DNA of 8,351 nucleotides from JANMDR01 sp031409495 (lineage in GTDB: Bacteria > Pseudomonadota > Gammaproteobacteria > Burkholderiales > Usitatibacteraceae), in the NCBI GenBank assembly GCA_031409495.1, contig JANNXI010000252.1:1-8351 (forward strand), written 5' to 3'. Numbering within the stretch: position 1 is the first letter of the stretch; each line of letters begins with the position of its first letter. Below are positions 6,006-8,351 of this stretch, piece by piece. The position numbers and the translations under genes are program-made. Below the pieces are notes generated by a model. The model had not been told where the DNA came from, did no database searches, and saw only the letters and a list, made by a program, of their open reading frames with translations.

Positions 6006-8108
6006 ATGAAAATACTCGTTATTGAAGACGAAACCACTATTCGCCAGAATCTAGTGCGAATGTTGCAGATGGAAAATTTCGATGTCATTTCTGCCGAGCA
6101 CGGTGTAGCCGGTGTCGCCGCTGCACTCGCAGACTTGCCGGATCTCATCATTTCTGACGTGATGATGCCGCACTTAGACGGCTTTGGCGTGCTTGAAGCG
6201 CTTCGCGCACAAGACTCCACAATGCTGATTCCATTTTTATTTTTAACCGCCTTAGACGACAAACAAAATCTACGGCGCGCCATGACCAAGGGCGCGGATG
6301 ATTACTTAACGAAGCCATTTAATCGCGAAGAATTGCTTACGGCGATCAAAGTACGTTTAGCGCGCTCACAGGTTGTGCAGCGCCGCGAAGAAGATCGCTT
6401 AATTGCGCGGGAGGCGCATTTACGCGCGATGTTTGCCGAATCGTTTGCCGAGACTAAGAGTACGCGCTTAGATCAAACTGGTTTTTCCGCGGCCTTCGGC
6501 ACGACCGAGAAAATGACGGCGGTTAGCGATACCCAAACTGGCTTAATTCACGCGACAGTGCTGTTTTCCAGCATTCGCAGCTTTGCATTGATGAGTGAAA
6601 AATTTAGCGCCGTTGAAGTCGCCGAAATTTTGCAAAACTATTTTCGCGCCGTGTGCGCTCCAATTTTAGACAGCGGTGGCTACGCGTTAAAGTTCATCGG
6701 CGATGGTGTGATGGCAGTCTTTAGTGGCGATGCAAAACGCCCAGAACACCACACTCTGCGTGCGGCAAAAGCCGCGCTAGGGATGACGCTTGTGGCCAAC
6801 CAATTCGGCACACAGTTAAGTCAAGACTACGCCGACCGCGATCTGCCAGAATTTGCCATTGGCGTGGGTCTGCACTGCGGTGAGGTGGTCATGGCGCACG
6901 TAGAAACAGGCATTAGCACGGAGCTTACGGCCATTGGCGACACGGTAAATTTAGCAGCGCGTTTAGAGGCCAAAACCAATGAGTTTGGTTGGTCGATTGT
7001 TTCTAGTTTGCCGGTGCTCCATGAAGCGGGCAGCGGTATTGAATTTGGTCGCATTGAAACCGTTTGGGTGAAAGGCCGCACCACGCCGATTGACGTAGCC
7101 GAAATTACTGGTTTAAGCGCGCAATTAGCGGGATCACTTCCGGCAAGCGCGCAAGCTTCCACCAATGCGGGTGAGTTAGCCGCAACGATCCGTGCAGCAC
7201 TCCGCGAAAACGCCGCTATCACATCGCGCGCGGTCAAAGCAGCGTTGAGTACCACCCAACCTGCAGCACAATTGGTGTCCGCAATGGCCGCGGCTAAACG
7301 CGCCCAGCTAGCGTCATTGCCGCAAATTCGCGGGTTTAAGGTCACGCGAAAAATTGGTAGCGGCGGCATGAGCCAAGTTTTTTTAGCGAAGCGCGATAGC
7401 GATGGCCAAGAAATGGCGCTAAAGGTTTTAGATGCGAAAGTAACCGAAGAAGGTGATTTTTTAAGCCGCTTCATTCAAGAGCATCACTTAATTTCGCAGA
7501 TAAATCACCCCAATATTGTGCGGATTTATGAGCAAGCGTTTTCAGATGATATTGCCTACATCGGCATGGAATATTTCCCGGGTGGTGATTTACGCCGGCA
7601 AATTGTCCGTGGTTTATCAGAGTGGGAAGCGCTCGCTTTTATCAAACAAGTAGCGGCCGCCCTGCAAGAAGTACACGTTCACAACATTGTGCACCGCGAC
7701 CTCAAGCCCGACAACGTCATGCTGCGCGATGATAGAAGTGTGGCTATTGTTGATTTTGGCATCGCCAAGCGGGTTTTACAATCGCTGAGCACCACACGTC
7801 ACGGCTTAGTCGTAGGCACCCCGTATTATCTTAGCCCCGAACAAGCGCGCGGTGATGACGTGGATACCCGTAGCGATATTTATAGCCTCGGCGTGCTCAC
7901 CTATGAGTGCCTGACCGGACAAAAGCCGTATCAAACCGAGACTGTTGAGGAGCTGATGGCGCAACACATGCATGCGGCCGTACCCACCCTGCGCGACGGT
8001 TTAGAACGCTACCAGCCCCTGCTAGATAGAATGATGGCCAAGAATGCCCATGCGCGGTTTCAACATGTAGTTGATGTGATTCAGGCGATTAGCAAACTGG
8101 GCATTTAG
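6006..8108 (+). CDS. Receiver / cyclase-like / Ser-Thr kinase fusion protein
   Basis: A 700-residue cytoplasmic signalling protein with three modules. The receiver (about 1-118) has the acidic pair Glu7-Asp8, phospho-acceptor Asp51 in SDVMMP, Thr81 and Lys103 in TKPF. A helical connector (about 119-177) leads to a class III cyclase homology domain (about 178-368). That domain keeps Lys229, Asp233 (KFIGDGV) and Asn315/Arg319 (GDTVNLAAR), but Ser189 replaces the first metal-binding Asp. An Ala/Thr-rich linker (about 369-443) joins a Hanks-type kinase (about 444-697) with Gly loop IGSGGMSQVF (450-459), Lys473, Glu492, HRDLKPDN (563-570), DFG (583-585), GTPYYLSPE (604-612), Asp624 and Arg684. The kinase looks active. 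It contains no membrane segment or PASTA repeats. AGGTG at 5996-6000, 5 bases before the ATG, supports the start. The neighbouring histidine kinase probably phosphorylates Asp51, so the receiver would gate the kinase (inference). Confidence 0.93.
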   Translation: MKILVIEDETTIRQNLVRMLQMENFDVISAEHGVAGVAAALADLPDLIISDVMMPHLDGFGVLEALRAQDSTMLIPFLFLTALDDKQNLRRAMTKGADDYLTKPFNREELLTAIKVRLARSQVVQRREEDRLIAREAHLRAMFAESFAETKSTRLDQTGFSAAFGTTEKMTAVSDTQTGLIHATVLFSSIRSFALMSEKFSAVEVAEILQNYFRAVCAPILDSGGYALKFIGDGVMAVFSGDAKRPEHHTLRAAKAALGMTLVANQFGTQLSQDYADRDLPEFAIGVGLHCGEVVMAHVETGISTELTAIGDTVNLAARLEAKTNEFGWSIVSSLPVLHEAGSGIEFGRIETVWVKGRTTPIDVAEITGLSAQLAGSLPASAQASTNAGELAATIRAALRENAAITSRAVKAALSTTQPAAQLVSAMAAAKRAQLASLPQIRGFKVTRKIGSGGMSQVFLAKRDSDGQEMALKVLDAKVTEEGDFLSRFIQEHHLISQINHPNIVRIYEQAFSDDIAYIGMEYFPGGDLRRQIVRGLSEWEALAFIKQVAAALQEVHVHNIVHRDLKPDNVMLRDDRSVAIVDFGIAKRVLQSLSTTRHGLVVGTPYYLSPEQARGDDVDTRSDIYSLGVLTYECLTGQKPYQTETVEELMAQHMHAAVPTLRDGLERYQPLLDRMMAKNAHARFQHVVDVIQAISKLGI

Positions 8109-8111
8109 GGT

Positions 8112-8129
8112 CATTTTTAGCTAAAAATG
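8112..8129. repeat. 18-base perfect palindrome overlapping the terminator
   Basis: CATTTTTAGCTAAAAATG reads the same on both strands and begins 3 bases after the stop codon of the fusion gene. Its right half (AAAAATG, 8123-8129) is also the base of the left terminator arm, so in RNA it could pair either with CATTTTT upstream (8112-8118) or with CATTTTT downstream (8165-8171). The downstream pairing is much longer and should dominate. Confidence 0.6.
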
Positions 8130-8172
8130 CCCTGTAGACGCCCTATTTTCGGGCTTCTACAGGGCATTTTTA
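8122..8172. terminator. Bidirectional intrinsic terminator hairpin
   Basis: AAAAATGCCCTGTAGA (8123-8138) is perfectly complementary to TCTACAGGGCATTTTT (8156-8171), with an extra T-A pair outside (8122/8172). Inside, after one mismatch, GCCC (8140-8143) pairs with GGGC (8151-8154) around a 7-base loop. The outer A and T runs give a U-tract on both strands. It lies between the convergent 3' ends of the receiver-kinase gene (plus) and galU (minus), so it can end transcripts from both sides. Confidence 0.93.
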
Positions 8173-8351
8173 TTAGTTAGAAAACAACTGAGTCAAGTGT
8201 TTGCTAAACGACTTCCCTACTTCCTCGTGCTTCATTCCTAGTGCTACCGTCGCTTGCAAGTAACCCAGTTTGCTGCCGCAATCGTAGCGCGTGCCTTCAA
8301 ACTCATAGGCCAGCACATCACGTTTTTTTAGTAGTGCCGCAATCGCGTCGG
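8173..8351 (-). CDS. galU: UTP-glucose-1-phosphate uridylyltransferase, C-terminal end (partial)
   Basis: The minus strand from the right edge encodes the last 58 residues of a protein ending at a TAA at 8173-8175. It begins DAIAALLKKRDVLAYEF, continues with GTRYDCGSKLGYLQATV, and ends KHLTQLFSN. The DCGxKLGYxQA motif is characteristic of the C-terminal part of bacterial GalU, the cytoplasmic enzyme that makes UDP-glucose from UTP and glucose-1-phosphate for envelope polysaccharides. The start and catalytic N-terminal region lie outside the window. It converges on the receiver-kinase gene, and its stop abuts the shared terminator hairpin. Confidence 0.9.
   Translation of the reverse strand, partial: DAIAALLKKRDVLAYEFEGTRYDCGSKLGYLQATVALGMKHEEVGKSFSKHLTQLFSN

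Noticed and set aside
6827..7474. A 215-codon open frame on the minus strand inside the receiver-kinase gene.
   Set aside because: It lies opposite strongly motif-supported coding sequence (cyclase-like domain, linker and kinase start) and shows no recognisable domain.
2588..8108. Idea that the SUKH gene plus the signalling pair form a toxin-immunity or phage-defence island.
   Set aside because: No nuclease, toxin, transposase, integrase or tRNA attachment site is present, and flanking genes (hpt, def, galU) are housekeeping. A signalling operon is the simpler reading.

Overview
The window looks like chromosomal DNA from a betaproteobacterium of moderate GC content. The evidence is the set of protein families: a second-type peptide deformylase, an hpt and methylthioinosine-phosphorylase pair, a DUF4870 membrane protein, GalU, and a fused signalling protein. 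The genus cannot be named from the sequence.

Layout. Bases 1-122 are non-coding and hold an imperfect inverted repeat with a flanking direct repeat, probably part of a dispersed intergenic repeat. Bases 123-2372 (minus strand) form a compact four-gene cluster: hpt, an MTAP/MTIP-type phosphorylase, def and a small DUF4870 membrane protein. Gaps are only 3, 31 and 14 bases, and a TATAAT -10 element lies just upstream of hpt. The first two genes salvage purines and methylthio-nucleosides. The third removes formyl groups from new proteins. The fourth is of unknown function.

Bases 2588-8108 (plus strand) hold three co-directional genes separated by 50 and 98 bases: a SUKH (SMI1/KNR4-like) protein, a 907-residue soluble histidine kinase with five PAS-type domains, and a 700-residue protein that joins a response-regulator receiver, a class III nucleotide-cyclase-like domain and a Hanks-type Ser/Thr kinase. 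The last two read as one pathway: PAS sensing, then His-to-Asp phosphotransfer, then receiver control of a Ser/Thr kinase. The cyclase-like domain keeps most of its motifs but has Ser in place of the first metal-binding Asp, so it may be a regulatory relic rather than an enzyme. This fusion is the most notable content of the window.

A strong bidirectional terminator hairpin (8122-8172) separates the fusion gene from the C-terminal end of galU, which enters from the right edge on the minus strand. An 18-base perfect palindrome overlaps the left arm of that terminator.
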